Source: a bacterium
GTDB lineage: Bacteria; Cyanobacteriota; Vampirovibrionia; Obscuribacterales; Obscuribacteraceae
DNA: 64,000 nucleotides
Reading direction: 5' to 3'
Assembly (NCBI GenBank): GCA_018062085.1
Contig: JAGOSY010000004.1
Coordinates: forward strand, 248,001-312,000
The notes under the pieces were generated by a model, which saw nothing but the letters and a program-made list of their open reading frames with translations, made no database searches and was not told the origin of the DNA. Below, in pieces: positions 35,478-44,077 of this stretch (the first letter of the stretch is position 1; every line of letters starts with the position of its first letter). A program made the translations under genes and the position numbers.

Positions 35478-37889
35478 ATGAAAGATCAAATCGGTCAGCC
35501 CTTATTCGACATCTTAGAGAAACAGGGTCGCCCGGCTGAAGATCTTGCCATCGCCCATAAGGCCTATGACTTTGCCTACGCCTCACACGACGGCCAGATG
35601 CGCAAGTCAGACGACCCCTATATCATTCACCCAGTAGAAGTCGCCTGCATACTGGCTGATATTAATGCTGATATCGACACTGTTTGCTCGTGTTTGCTGC
35701 ACGATGTGCTTGAAGATTGCGATGTTAAGCCCAAAGAAATCGAAGAGCGCTTTGGCATTGATACCAGGCGAATCGTTGAAGGCGTAACCAAGCTCGGTAA
35801 GTTCAGCTTTAGCTCTAAAGAAGAGAGGCAAGCTGAAAACTTCCGCAAATTGCTTGTGGCCATGGCTGAAGATGTGCGTGTTGTTTTAGTAAAATTAGCA
35901 GATAGGCTGCACAATATGCGCACCATGGAGCACATGGCGCCCCATAAGCAAGCAGAAAAAGCAAAAGAAACCCTAGAAATTTTTGCCCCACTGGCCAACC
36001 GCTTCGGTCTCGGTAAAATGAAGTGGGAACTAGAAGACCTTGGTCTAAAGTATCTCCATCAAGATGAGTATCTTGAAATTGAGAGACTGGTGGAAGACAG
36101 TCGCGAAGATCGCGCTGACCACCTAGCACAAGTCGTTGAAAAGCTAAGAGTTGATCTCGACAGTCGTGGTATCAAAGCCGACATTATCGGTCGACCGAAG
36201 CATTTCTTTGGTATCTGGCGCAAAATGAAGAGCCAGCAGAAAGAGTTCCAAGAGCTTTACGATGTTCTCGCTGTGCGGGTTATCATCGATAGCAACCCAG
36301 ACAAAAATTTCTGCGAATTAGAGTCTGATCCTGATACGCAAAAATGCTACGAAGTAATGGGTACTGTGCACTCAATCTTTAAGCCTATTCCAGGCCGCTT
36401 TAAAGATTACATTGCCATGCCCAAGTTCAACAGCTACCAGTCTCTGCACACAGCGGTAATAGGGCCCAAGGGCAAACCAGTTGAAATTCAAATTCGCACC
36501 AAGCGCATGCACCACATCGCCGAATATGGTATCGCCGCGCACTGGGCCTACAAAGAGGCTGGCGAGGCTGTCAAGGCAGACGGCTCTGCCGACAAGAAAC
36601 TAGCCTGGTTGCGCCAATTAGTTGACTGGCAACAAGACCTCAAAGATTCGGGCGAATACATTGAAGAAGTGAAGATGGATCTCTTCGCTGATGAAGTCTT
36701 TGTCTTTAGCCCAAGGGGAGATGTTCTCGACTTACCTAACGGCTCGTGCCCTATCGATTTTGCCTACCGTGTACACACCGATATTGGCCACCGCTGCGTT
36801 GGGGCCCGCATCAATGAACGCATCGTGCCACTAAACACGATCATGAAAAACGGCGATATCGTTGAGATTCTCACAAGCAAGAACGGCCAACCAAAAATGG
36901 ATTGGCTCAACTTTGCCAAGACCCATGGGGCAAAAAATCGCATTCGTCAATGGTTCAAAAAGCACCATAGAGAAGAGCATATTCAGCAAGGCCGGCAGAT
37001 GCTCGAAGCTGAATTGGGCAAAGGCAATTTAGATGAGTTTCTCAAATCAGATAAATTGAAAGAGGCCGGAAAGCGCCTGAATATATCAGATCCACAAGAC
37101 ATACTAGCTGCCGTGGGCTACGGCGATCTGTCAGTAGCGCAAGTAGTTAACCGTATTCGCGAAGTTGACAATGCTGAGAAAATAGCCTTGAAAGGCTACA
37201 CCATTCCGCAAATGGTGCCCGACAAACCAAGCAATATATCGAGCCTGGGTGGATTGCTTCACCATTTAGCAAAATGCTGTCAACCAGTGCCAGGAGAAGA
37301 AATTGCCGGAGTGGTATCACGAGGCAGTGGCATAGCTGTACACCGTGCGGACTGCACCATGCTTGCTAAAATTGAAGAAGGTCGACGCATGGCCGTTGAC
37401 TGGTCAATCGAACGCAATACCCAGTACCCTGCTGGTTTGCAAGTTGAATGCCTTGATCGTGTTGGTATCGCGGGCGATATCTTAAAGAAAGTTTCAGATC
37501 ACAAAGTTAATTTAAGAGACCTACGTGTAGATACGCATAGAGACAAGAAAACTGCCACTATTTTCTTGATTTTAGATGTGCTTGATATTGACCAGCTAGC
37601 ACGCGTATCGCAAGCAATTTCACAAATCTCAGACGTTATAAGAGTGCACAGAAAAGATCACCGTAAGCGCGTCGCAGGCACCAACCCTCTGGCACGTGTG
37701 ACCGGCATAAAAACAGTCAAAGCCAATGCCAACCCCAACGCCGAGGCTGCCAGCTCCAAGTCAAACGCAGCGAAAAACGGTAGCTCTGCAAATAATGGCA
37801 ATAGCAGCACCAACGGTAACGGCAACGGCAGCAAAAAAACAGCAGCTGCTCGTAGTAAAACGACTACAGCCAAGAAAAAGGCTAAGTAA
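35478..37889 (+). CDS. Bifunctional (p)ppGpp synthetase/hydrolase (Rel/SpoT)
   Basis: 803 aa, long Rel/SpoT homolog. It makes and degrades the alarmone (p)ppGpp. Domains: HD hydrolase at about 30-185 (YIIHPVEVACILADI, LLHDVLEDCD, KLADRLHNMRTM); synthetase at about 235-350 (FKDYIAMPKFNSYQSLHTAV, with RPKHFFGIWRKM before it); TGS at about 395-460 (VFVFSPRGDVLDLPNGSCPI); zinc-finger/conserved-Cys region (KCCQPVPGEE) near 595; and a C-terminal ACT domain near 655-730. The HD residues are intact, so both activities are likely. An unusual 65-residue tail rich in Asn, Ala, Ser and Lys follows the ACT domain and ends in a Lys-rich stretch. A single copy in this window; rdgB follows 42 nt later. Confidence 0.96.
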   Translation: MKDQIGQPLFDILEKQGRPAEDLAIAHKAYDFAYASHDGQMRKSDDPYIIHPVEVACILADINADIDTVCSCLLHDVLEDCDVKPKEIEERFGIDTRRIVEGVTKLGKFSFSSKEERQAENFRKLLVAMAEDVRVVLVKLADRLHNMRTMEHMAPHKQAEKAKETLEIFAPLANRFGLGKMKWELEDLGLKYLHQDEYLEIERLVEDSREDRADHLAQVVEKLRVDLDSRGIKADIIGRPKHFFGIWRKMKSQQKEFQELYDVLAVRVIIDSNPDKNFCELESDPDTQKCYEVMGTVHSIFKPIPGRFKDYIAMPKFNSYQSLHTAVIGPKGKPVEIQIRTKRMHHIAEYGIAAHWAYKEAGEAVKADGSADKKLAWLRQLVDWQQDLKDSGEYIEEVKMDLFADEVFVFSPRGDVLDLPNGSCPIDFAYRVHTDIGHRCVGARINERIVPLNTIMKNGDIVEILTSKNGQPKMDWLNFAKTHGAKNRIRQWFKKHHREEHIQQGRQMLEAELGKGNLDEFLKSDKLKEAGKRLNISDPQDILAAVGYGDLSVAQVVNRIREVDNAEKIALKGYTIPQMVPDKPSNISSLGGLLHHLAKCCQPVPGEEIAGVVSRGSGIAVHRADCTMLAKIEEGRRMAVDWSIERNTQYPAGLQVECLDRVGIAGDILKKVSDHKVNLRDLRVDTHRDKKTATIFLILDVLDIDQLARVSQAISQISDVIRVHRKDHRKRVAGTNPLARVTGIKTVKANANPNAEAASSKSNAAKNGSSANNGNSSTNGNGNGSKKTAAARSKTTTAKKKAK

Positions 37890-37931
37890 AACGCCTTTAG
37901 AGAATATGACACCATAGGCAAAATACTAATC

Positions 37932-38519
37932 ATGAAGATAGTTCTGGCCACGAGCAATCCAGGCAAACTAAAGGAATTTCAAGCACTTAGCCTAACAGCT
38001 AAAAATCTCGAACTTATATTGGCACCAGCAGGGTTCAACCCTGAAGAAATAGGCTCAACTTTTATCGACAATGCGTTGCTTAAGGCGAGAGAAGCAGCCA
38101 AGCTCTGCCAGCTACCGGCTATTGCTGACGATTCAGGGCTGTGCGTTGAAGCCATGGACGGTAAACCAGGCATTCACTCAGCGCGTTATTGCGAAGGAAG
38201 CGACGGTGACAGGAGAAAGAAGCTCTTGGATGAGCTTAAGAACGTCCCGCTTGACCAAAGGAAAGCTGCGTTCGTTTGCGCCATTGCCCTAGTCGCTAGT
38301 AATGGTGAAGTACTTTTCACTTGTGAGCAGCATTGGCCAGGCCATATCGCCTTAAGTGAAATAGGCAACAATGGTTTTGGCTTTGACCCGCTGTTTGTGC
38401 CCCTTGGCTATGACATCACATCAGCTCAAATGGAACCGGCAGAGAAAAACGAACTATCCCATCGTGGTCAGGCCTGGCGACGATTTCTTAACCATCTAGC
38501 AACACTCAAGCCAATCTAA
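37932..38519 (+). CDS. rdgB: dITP/XTP pyrophosphatase (HAM1/RdgB)
   Basis: 195 aa. It hydrolyses dITP, ITP and XTP to monophosphates, keeping deaminated purines out of DNA and RNA. Family motifs are complete: ATSNPGKLKEFQ at residues 5-16, TFIDNALLKAREA, ADDSGLCVEAMDGKPGIHSARY near 66-88, a GFGFDPLFVP block near 148 and NELSHRGQAWRRF near the C-terminus. It is a natural neighbour of rel/spoT and probably co-transcribed. Confidence 0.96.
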   Translation: MKIVLATSNPGKLKEFQALSLTAKNLELILAPAGFNPEEIGSTFIDNALLKAREAAKLCQLPAIADDSGLCVEAMDGKPGIHSARYCEGSDGDRRKKLLDELKNVPLDQRKAAFVCAIALVASNGEVLFTCEQHWPGHIALSEIGNNGFGFDPLFVPLGYDITSAQMEPAEKNELSHRGQAWRRFLNHLATLKPI

Positions 38520-38678
38520 AAAAAGAGAAAAGCGGCCCGCCGAGCCAGATTTATCACCGCCAGCTGGCTAACGAAAAAAAACTTCATCTTGCTATGAGAA
38601 AGGGTACATGAAAATTTGGTTCACAAGAGCTAAGCTGTCATTGTTATCTAGCTAACATTCGTACATGCAGGAGTGGCA

Positions 38679-38894
38679 GTGGCGGAATTCGTTTTCAACG
38701 GCAACGCTAACATCTATACAGCAGCTCAGGGTCAGCACGCAGCAGCAGCAGCAGCCGTGAGCAATGTCGTAGCGCTGAAGCAAGAGGATAACCTAGCAGA
38801 TAGCTCTCAGCTGAGGGCGAACCGCCAAGTAGAACTTCTTCTCTGGCTCGCCAACCTAGAGCTGCGCCTACCGCCCTATGGCGATAACAATTAA
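38679..38894 (+). CDS. Small hypothetical protein (71 aa)
   Basis: Start at the GTG at 38679, 5 nt after AGGAG; an in-frame GTG at 38673 overlaps that site. The product (AEFVFNGNANIYTAAQGQH, a run of six Ala, then VVALKQEDNLADSSQ and a hydrophobic LLLWLANLELRLPPYG tail) has no known match. It may be a real small gene given the ribosome-binding site and length, but codon evidence is limited. Confidence 0.45.
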   Translation: MAEFVFNGNANIYTAAQGQHAAAAAAVSNVVALKQEDNLADSSQLRANRQVELLLWLANLELRLPPYGDNN

Positions 38895-38908
38895 CCACGT
38901 AGCTAGAT

Positions 38909-40057
38909 TTATTGACTAGCTTTTTGAGATTTTAAGTCTTCTAGGCGATGCTTGATGCCGACTGACAATGGGTGTTCCTTCCCTAAAGTCTTCTCCGCTA
39001 TTTCAAAAGCATCTTCACTTTTACGCAGAGCCAATGCACTCTTACCTTGGCGGCTATAGAGATCGGCTAGATTATCAAGACAAATGGCAACATCTGGATG
39101 GTGCCCACCAAGAGTTTCGCGAAAAGTCTCCAAGGCCTTTAGTTGTAGGTCTTCAGCTTCTTTTAGCTTTCCTTCCTTGACATAAAGTCCGGCCAAATTA
39201 TCGAGGGCTGTAGCCACCGATGGGTGCTTATCGCCATAAGCTTTGCGCATAATAGCCAAAGAGCGTTCATAAAGAGGTTCTGCTTTATCGCTCTGATTTA
39301 ATTCACGGTAGCTTTCAGCCAAATTTCCTAAAGCAATTGCCAGGTCAGGATTATCAACTCCTAATTCATGCTCATAAACAGCAATGGCCTTAAGTTGTAC
39401 ACCCACTGCAGCTTTATAGTCACCTTGCTTCTGAAATAAGAGAGCAAGGTTATCGTATACGGTCGCAACTTCCACCGATTCTTTGCCTCGCATTTCACCA
39501 AGAATAGCAATGGCGCCCTCATACAACGGCTTGGCCTCACCGTATTTACCTTCATCTTTTAGAATTCCTGCCAAATTACTAAGCTCTACAGCGAAGCCGA
39601 AATTATCCTTTGGCTCATTTTGACGAATTAACTCAAGCGACCGGCGTGAAGCCTTTTCTGCCAACAGATAATTGCCTTGAGCCTTATACAGTTGCCCTAG
39701 ATTGCTTTGGCTAACAGCCACCCGAGAATCGCTCTGGCCAAATCTTTGAGCAATTTCATAAGCCTTCTTCAACCAAGTTTTGGCACCTTCTAAATCACCA
39801 GAGAGCAAATCTTGTTTTCCAGCCTGGGTGGCTTGCTGCCAGGCTTCATGTTCAATTGCCTTGTGTTCTTGCTTATCTTGTTCTTGCTTATCTTGTTCTT
39901 GCTTATTGTGTTCTTGCCTACGACTGCTATCGAGAAGCACCGGCTCAGATTGCGTCATCAGTGAAGAAGTAGAACCATCCGCAGAGAAACAGCTTGGCTG
40001 ACTAAGGCCAACCATGGCATGAAGACATAGGCTCAAGCTATATAGCCGGACGCGCAT
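38909..40057 (-). CDS. TPR protein of kinesin-light-chain type, probably exported
   Basis: 382 aa from the ATG at 40057; a TTG at 40117 gives a longer form. Residues 1-28 look like a weak signal peptide (YSLSLCLHAMVGLSQPSCFS). A short hydrophilic segment rich in Glu, Gln and Lys follows (four 5-residue units, EQDKQ-like). From about residue 75 come seven TPR units of about 42 residues with the kinesin-light-chain signature (DLAIALGNLAESYRELNQ, HPSVATALDNLAGLYVKEGK, HPDVAICLDNLADLYSRQGK). This type is common in bacterial STAND/regulatory proteins and binds peptides. Partner unknown. Confidence 0.9.
   Translation of the reverse strand: MRVRLYSLSLCLHAMVGLSQPSCFSADGSTSSLMTQSEPVLLDSSRRQEHNKQEQDKQEQDKQEHKAIEHEAWQQATQAGKQDLLSGDLEGAKTWLKKAYEIAQRFGQSDSRVAVSQSNLGQLYKAQGNYLLAEKASRRSLELIRQNEPKDNFGFAVELSNLAGILKDEGKYGEAKPLYEGAIAILGEMRGKESVEVATVYDNLALLFQKQGDYKAAVGVQLKAIAVYEHELGVDNPDLAIALGNLAESYRELNQSDKAEPLYERSLAIMRKAYGDKHPSVATALDNLAGLYVKEGKLKEAEDLQLKALETFRETLGGHHPDVAICLDNLADLYSRQGKSALALRKSEDAFEIAEKTLGKEHPLSVGIKHRLEDLKSQKASQ
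39864..39923. repeat. Four 15-bp tandem units in a TPR gene
   Basis: The unit TGTTCTTGCTTATCT occurs at 39864-39878 and 39879-39893, with two degenerate copies to 39923. On the minus strand it encodes the charged Glu/Gln/Lys linker before the TPR array of the gene at 38909-40057. Confidence 0.85.
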
Positions 40058-40148
40058 AGGCCTGCTTAAGGGCGAAGAAATTACTGTTACAGCATAACTA
40101 AATTTGCTCGAAGACAAAAGGCGCTATTACTAAATAACTTGATTAAAG

Positions 40149-40781
40149 CTACGCCGCTAGATAAGAAGCAGCACATTCTATTAAATTTTGCGCCTCTGCT
40201 GCTCGGTGAGTGCGAGTAAGTAAATTGGCGTAGCCTCTCAAAGTCTGCACCAGGTGAGGAGCACAGCGGTTTGCAGAATACTGATTTCTTTGAAAACTCA
40301 GAGCACGGCGGTAAAGATATTCAGCCTCAGCATAAGAACCGAGATCGGTATATAGATCAGCTAGCTGTTGTGACACCACTGCCACGGCTGGATGGTTCAT
40401 GCCAAGGGTTCGCTCACTCAATTCAAGGACACACTTAGTTGAAAACGCTGCCTGAGCTAATTTTGATTGAACAAAATAAATTTTTGAGAGTTTCAACATT
40501 GCTTTCATTTCATCAAAACTAGAGAAGACAGATGAGTCTTTCTTGAGCCTAACATTGCGCAAGCAATATTCTTCTGCCAGCTCTAGCTGATTAGTGCGCT
40601 GATAAAGCTCGCACAGTAAATCTAGAGTCACAGCAAGGCGCTCATCAGACTGATCACTTAGCTCAGCCTCTAACAAAGCCGCATGAAAATTGGCCTCTGC
40701 ATCTTCCAGTCGATTTTCGCCCATTGCCCTTTCACCAGCAGCGATAAACGGCTGCCAGGCATTCTTTAGAAATTGCGCCAT
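40149..40781 (-). CDS. Cytoplasmic TPR protein, paralog of the gene at 44078-44653
   Basis: 210 aa, no signal peptide. Its opening (LLKNAW-like: FLKNAWQPFIAAGERAMGEN) and the body (RLEDAEANFHAALLEAE, MKAMLKLSKIYFVQSKLAQAA, LGMNHPAVAVVSQQLADLYTDLGS) align closely with the gene at 44078-44653. It holds about four TPR units. The two copies sit either side of the PepSY, PDZ-thioredoxin and Tad genes. Function unknown. Confidence 0.88.
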   Translation of the reverse strand: MAQFLKNAWQPFIAAGERAMGENRLEDAEANFHAALLEAELSDQSDERLAVTLDLLCELYQRTNQLELAEEYCLRNVRLKKDSSVFSSFDEMKAMLKLSKIYFVQSKLAQAAFSTKCVLELSERTLGMNHPAVAVVSQQLADLYTDLGSYAEAEYLYRRALSFQRNQYSANRCAPHLVQTLRGYANLLTRTHRAAEAQNLIECAASYLAA

Positions 40782-40976
40782 GATTCCTCCTCGGGATGGG
40801 GTGGCTGCCGCTAAGGGAAAAAGAGGATTTGAATTATTAGTAAAAGCGGAGCAGCTAATTCTGCTGTCAGTTATCAGTTATTTGATTATGCACAAAGACT
40901 GTGTCGATTCTGTGGCAAGATCAACACAAATTATTAAGAGCTCAGCCCCGGCAGGCGGCGATATTATCGGTAGACC

Positions 40977-41297
40977 TTACTTTCTGGCCTTGCTCTTGCG
41001 GGTTTTCAAAATTTCGCCTGATTGAGCGTCAATTTCAAGCTCAATTTTCCAAATACCTTCACTGCGCAGCTCAACTTCCCAATTCATGGGGGTTTCATCG
41101 CGCTCGATTTCAATTTCTTCTACTGTAGCGCCGGGGTACTTCGCCAGAGCAATGGCTTCTGCCTTCTCACAACTAATTGCCGCTTTTTTCGTGAGACTTC
41201 CGCCCTCACCTTCGGCCGCAACTGGCACAATTGCTGCTCCTAAAAGAATTAAAAGGGTTAGAAAACTCAAAGCACTGTTTGCCAACAATCTAATCAT
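40977..41297 (-). CDS. Secreted PepSY-domain protein
   Basis: 106 aa. A signal peptide covers residues 1-28 (ALSFLTLLILLGAAIVPVAAE). The rest is one PepSY domain: KAEAIALAKYPGATVEEIEIE, NWEVELRSEGIWKIELEIDAQSGEIL. PepSY domains bind or inhibit peptidases, or sense calcium or metals, in the envelope. The C-terminus is basic (KTRKSKARK). Confidence 0.92.
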   Translation of the reverse strand: MIRLLANSALSFLTLLILLGAAIVPVAAEGEGGSLTKKAAISCEKAEAIALAKYPGATVEEIEIERDETPMNWEVELRSEGIWKIELEIDAQSGEILKTRKSKARK

Positions 41298-41466
41298 TTC
41301 AAAAGCTCCCGCAAATAAATGCAGTTATACCATTTAGATAGACAGACAAAATGAGCCTTTCCTCAAGTGGAACAAGCAGCGTTTGACTTAAGAGCGTCCG
41401 GGGAACGACTAAAGCGTTATCGAGGCAGCTTTTCAAATTAACCGAAAGCGTTCTCAAAGGAGCTTT

Positions 41467-42402
41467 GTGCGACCGGCGATAATTATTCCTGTGGTTTTAA
41501 TTCTGCTAGCCTCAGTGGTGGTGGCATTGCCTTTGCTGTTGAGCAAACCCGAGGATGTAACAGCATCAACTTCGAATATCGGCGTGGTCGGTTTGCAGTA
41601 TGCTTTTCTCGACAAAGAGTATCCTGTAGTCACAAGAGTAATAGAAGAATCACCAGCCGCACTTGCCGGAATCGCCAAAGACGATCTCTTATTGTCGGTA
41701 GGTCACAAAAACGCCTCAATGCTTGGTGACTATGACATTCACAAAGAGCTTTGCGGAGAACCAAGCTCTTCAGTGCAAGTAACAGTCAAAAGCGATGATG
41801 GCTCAATACTAGAGCGCAGTCTAATGCGTATCCAAACTTCTGACTTACCCAAGGAAGCTGATGCTAACTACCTCAATGAGCAATCGCAGTTAAGTAAGGA
41901 AGACTTTCTTTTACGACGTGATGCCTTAGCGAGAGCAGATGATTTCTCGTACACCAGCTTGATCATGCACAAGTTGCATCAAGGGCCAATGGTCCTTGAA
42001 TTTTTTGCAAAAGAAACAGGAGAGAACCAAGAGCTTAAAGCCGCTATAGAAGTACTCAATAAAAGAGACGCTAAAGAAAAAACTGGTAAGCATATTCAAA
42101 TCACAAGAATTAGCTGCGATGTTACAGACGGCACTTACAAAGACATGGCCGAACACTTCAAAGTTACAGCTGCACCAACATACGTTTTCATTCCGGGCAA
42201 TCGCGGTGTTATTCTGGCACGCAATGTTGAGCGCGGACCGCTGAGCGCACAGCAGATTAAAATCAAACTAGCTGACCTACTTTATGAAGCAAGGCAACCA
42301 ATTCCTCAAATTCATACAGCACCGGCTGTGGTCGGACCAGAACTAGAAGATCAGAACCAGTCGTATACTCCGTTGTCGAAGTCGAGAAGAAAATCGCACT
42401 AG
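41467..42402 (+). CDS. Membrane-anchored PDZ and thioredoxin-fold protein
   Basis: 311 aa from a GTG at 41467, with AAAGGAG about 5 nt upstream. An N-terminal transmembrane segment (AIIIPVVLILLASVVVALPLLL) anchors it, with the rest outside. Residues about 35-120 form a PDZ-like domain (VIEESPAALAGIAKDDLLLSVG). Residues about 165-280 resemble a thioredoxin fold (GPMVLEFFAKETGENQEL, ITRISCDVTDGTYKDMAEHF, KVTAAPTYVFIPGNRGVI with the cis-Pro of thioredoxins in place). The CxxC active site is absent, so it is not a redox enzyme and is more likely a binding or chaperone-like protein. A 53-nt repeat starts 18 nt after the stop. Confidence 0.85.
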   Translation: MRPAIIIPVVLILLASVVVALPLLLSKPEDVTASTSNIGVVGLQYAFLDKEYPVVTRVIEESPAALAGIAKDDLLLSVGHKNASMLGDYDIHKELCGEPSSSVQVTVKSDDGSILERSLMRIQTSDLPKEADANYLNEQSQLSKEDFLLRRDALARADDFSYTSLIMHKLHQGPMVLEFFAKETGENQELKAAIEVLNKRDAKEKTGKHIQITRISCDVTDGTYKDMAEHFKVTAAPTYVFIPGNRGVILARNVERGPLSAQQIKIKLADLLYEARQPIPQIHTAPAVVGPELEDQNQSYTPLSKSRRKSH

Positions 42403-42420
42403 AGTCTACCAACGATCTCA

Positions 42421-42473
42421 ATTGCGTAGGCTCGATATTTCTTGCTGCTTCAAGTCATTGCACAGCTAGCGGG
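42421..42473. repeat. 53-bp dispersed direct repeat, copy 1
   Basis: Starts ATTGCGTAGGCTCGATATTT and ends CACAGCTAGCGGG. It matches 46701-46753 at 52 of 53 positions (difference at 42460/46740), and similarity stops sharply at both ends. It sits between the PDZ-thioredoxin gene and the TadE gene. Nature unknown; it is not part of either gene. Confidence 0.85.
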
Positions 42474-42580
42474 ACCAGCCATGCAATCAACCAGACGGGG
42501 GATGGCTATTCTGGACAAGACTGTCATGATTAAACAAGCTCATTCAAATGAAAGATAACCAAACCGGAGAGTCAGGAAGC

Positions 42581-43036
42581 ATGCGCGACTGGCGGAGTAA
42601 AGACAGAACGCATGCTGGTCAATCACTAGCGGAGGGCGCAGCTGTAATGGCACTAATGCTCCCCCTGTTTATTGTGATTATTTTCGTCGGTGGCGAAGTT
42701 GTCCAGGCTTATCTCATTAAGAACGTGCTTACCCAAGCAGCGAGTAAAGCAGCTCGGGACATGTCAATTGATTATTGGCAAGACAAATCTATAGCGAATA
42801 ATCGCCAACTACAGAACGCTCTCGTCTTTGATCGCATTCGAATCACTGGAGTTGTTGCCGATTCGCGGCAATTTAATGATGCGACTTTCGATACAGCCGC
42901 GGTACCGCCGACAGTCTCGGTCACAGTCACTTATAGCGGCGGCTTGTATGGCCTCGTGCCATTTCCGCAACCAGACCCACTAGGCCTCGGTGCTTACTTC
43001 AGATTGTCTTCATCGACAATTCATGCGCTGGAGTAA
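42581..43036 (+). CDS. TadE-like pilus-associated protein
   Basis: 151 aa from the ATG at 42581, with AGGA just upstream; the ATG at 42548 gives 162 aa. N-terminal pattern is typical of TadE: a short charged leader, GQSLAEGAAVMALMLPLFI, then a transmembrane helix (LPLFIVIIFVGGEVVQAYLI) and an extracellular tail with AASKAARDMSIDYW. TadE/TadF are pseudopilins of the Tad (Flp) system. The gene directly precedes a TadG-like gene (5 nt). No Tad ATPase, secretin or prepilin peptidase is in the window. Confidence 0.85.
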   Translation: MRDWRSKDRTHAGQSLAEGAAVMALMLPLFIVIIFVGGEVVQAYLIKNVLTQAASKAARDMSIDYWQDKSIANNRQLQNALVFDRIRITGVVADSRQFNDATFDTAAVPPTVSVTVTYSGGLYGLVPFPQPDPLGLGAYFRLSSSTIHALE

Positions 43037-43041
43037 AACGA

Positions 43042-44046
43042 ATGAGAGACGTGCGCCGTAAAACTGGTCAACTTTCAATACTAGTTCTTGTTTTTCTTGT
43101 TGCATCCCTGGTTGCAATGGGCGCACTGGGCGTCGATATTGCCCACATTGTCTGCACTACTGAAGAGCTTCAAACGGCAGTTGACGCCGGTGCTCTTGCC
43201 GGTGGGCCACACTTATCTGAGCCAGATAAAACCCAAGCCGTTACTGAAGCTCTATCCATCACCGCTGGCAACAAAGCAGACGGTTCAAGGGTCTCTAACG
43301 AAGTGCCCGGAACGCTCGTAACCGTAGTTACTACAAACGCCACGACTAATTCAGGAGGAACAATCACCGTTAGCGCCCAGAAAAGAATAACTCACTTGTT
43401 CGCTAAGATATTTGGTCGTCGCACCGACGTTGTTTACGCCAGTGCCACCGCTGGCGGTAGCGGGCAAGTAACTCAAATACCATCAGGCACCGCCTTTCCC
43501 ATTGCCATCAGCATTGATGTCGCAACCCAGGCAGGGGGAGCGCAAGTTCCATTAATGGCCTGCCAGCCTGGACAGGTTTTCACTCTATACTTTGACAACA
43601 AAGAAAATCAGAATGCTGCCTTCACTTCGTTTAGCACGGAGTCAGCCAATGTGCAGTACTTTAGAGAGGCAATGAGCGAAGCATTGGGTCTCACCCATTC
43701 AAACCCAGCGGTAATTCCATCAGTATCAGTAGGCAGTGTCATCAATCTAAACACCGGCGAAGGTGGCTATCAGGCAATGAGCCACGAATTTTATTCCAAA
43801 ATCTTGGCTGAACCCTATATACTGCTTCCGCTGATTCAAGGCGCACCACCACTAAACCAATCTTCTATGGTGATTGGTTTTGTCGCTCTAAAAATAACTG
43901 GAATCAGTAAGCAAAGTGGTGTAGCTTCGATGAGCGGCATTATTGTTAAACCTGCCGTTCTTGGACGCTCAGGCGACCCGCCAGTAGGAACTTATAGTTC
44001 GGCCCTAAAGAACCTTTCTCCAACAACAGTAAGACTGATCCGCTGA
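43042..44046 (+). CDS. TadG-like pilus protein
   Basis: 334 aa. N-terminal hydrophobic segment (QLSILVLVFLVASLVAMGALGVDIAHIV) followed by the TadG signature LQTAVDAGALAGG, where a small-residue helix leads into a long extracellular region. Beyond residue 60 it is beta-rich with many Thr, Ser and Gly residues and no catalytic motif. It is 5 nt downstream of the TadE-like gene and so co-transcribed. The extracellular part may be a surface adhesin tied to the envelope. Confidence 0.85.
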   Translation: MRDVRRKTGQLSILVLVFLVASLVAMGALGVDIAHIVCTTEELQTAVDAGALAGGPHLSEPDKTQAVTEALSITAGNKADGSRVSNEVPGTLVTVVTTNATTNSGGTITVSAQKRITHLFAKIFGRRTDVVYASATAGGSGQVTQIPSGTAFPIAISIDVATQAGGAQVPLMACQPGQVFTLYFDNKENQNAAFTSFSTESANVQYFREAMSEALGLTHSNPAVIPSVSVGSVINLNTGEGGYQAMSHEFYSKILAEPYILLPLIQGAPPLNQSSMVIGFVALKITGISKQSGVASMSGIIVKPAVLGRSGDPPVGTYSSALKNLSPTTVRLIR

Positions 44047-44077
44047 TCTGTTAACAAACATGGAAGTAATCGCATGA

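Noticed and set aside
41467..42402. Active thiol-disulfide oxidoreductase
   Set aside because: The thioredoxin-like part lacks a CxxC motif, so redox activity is unlikely.
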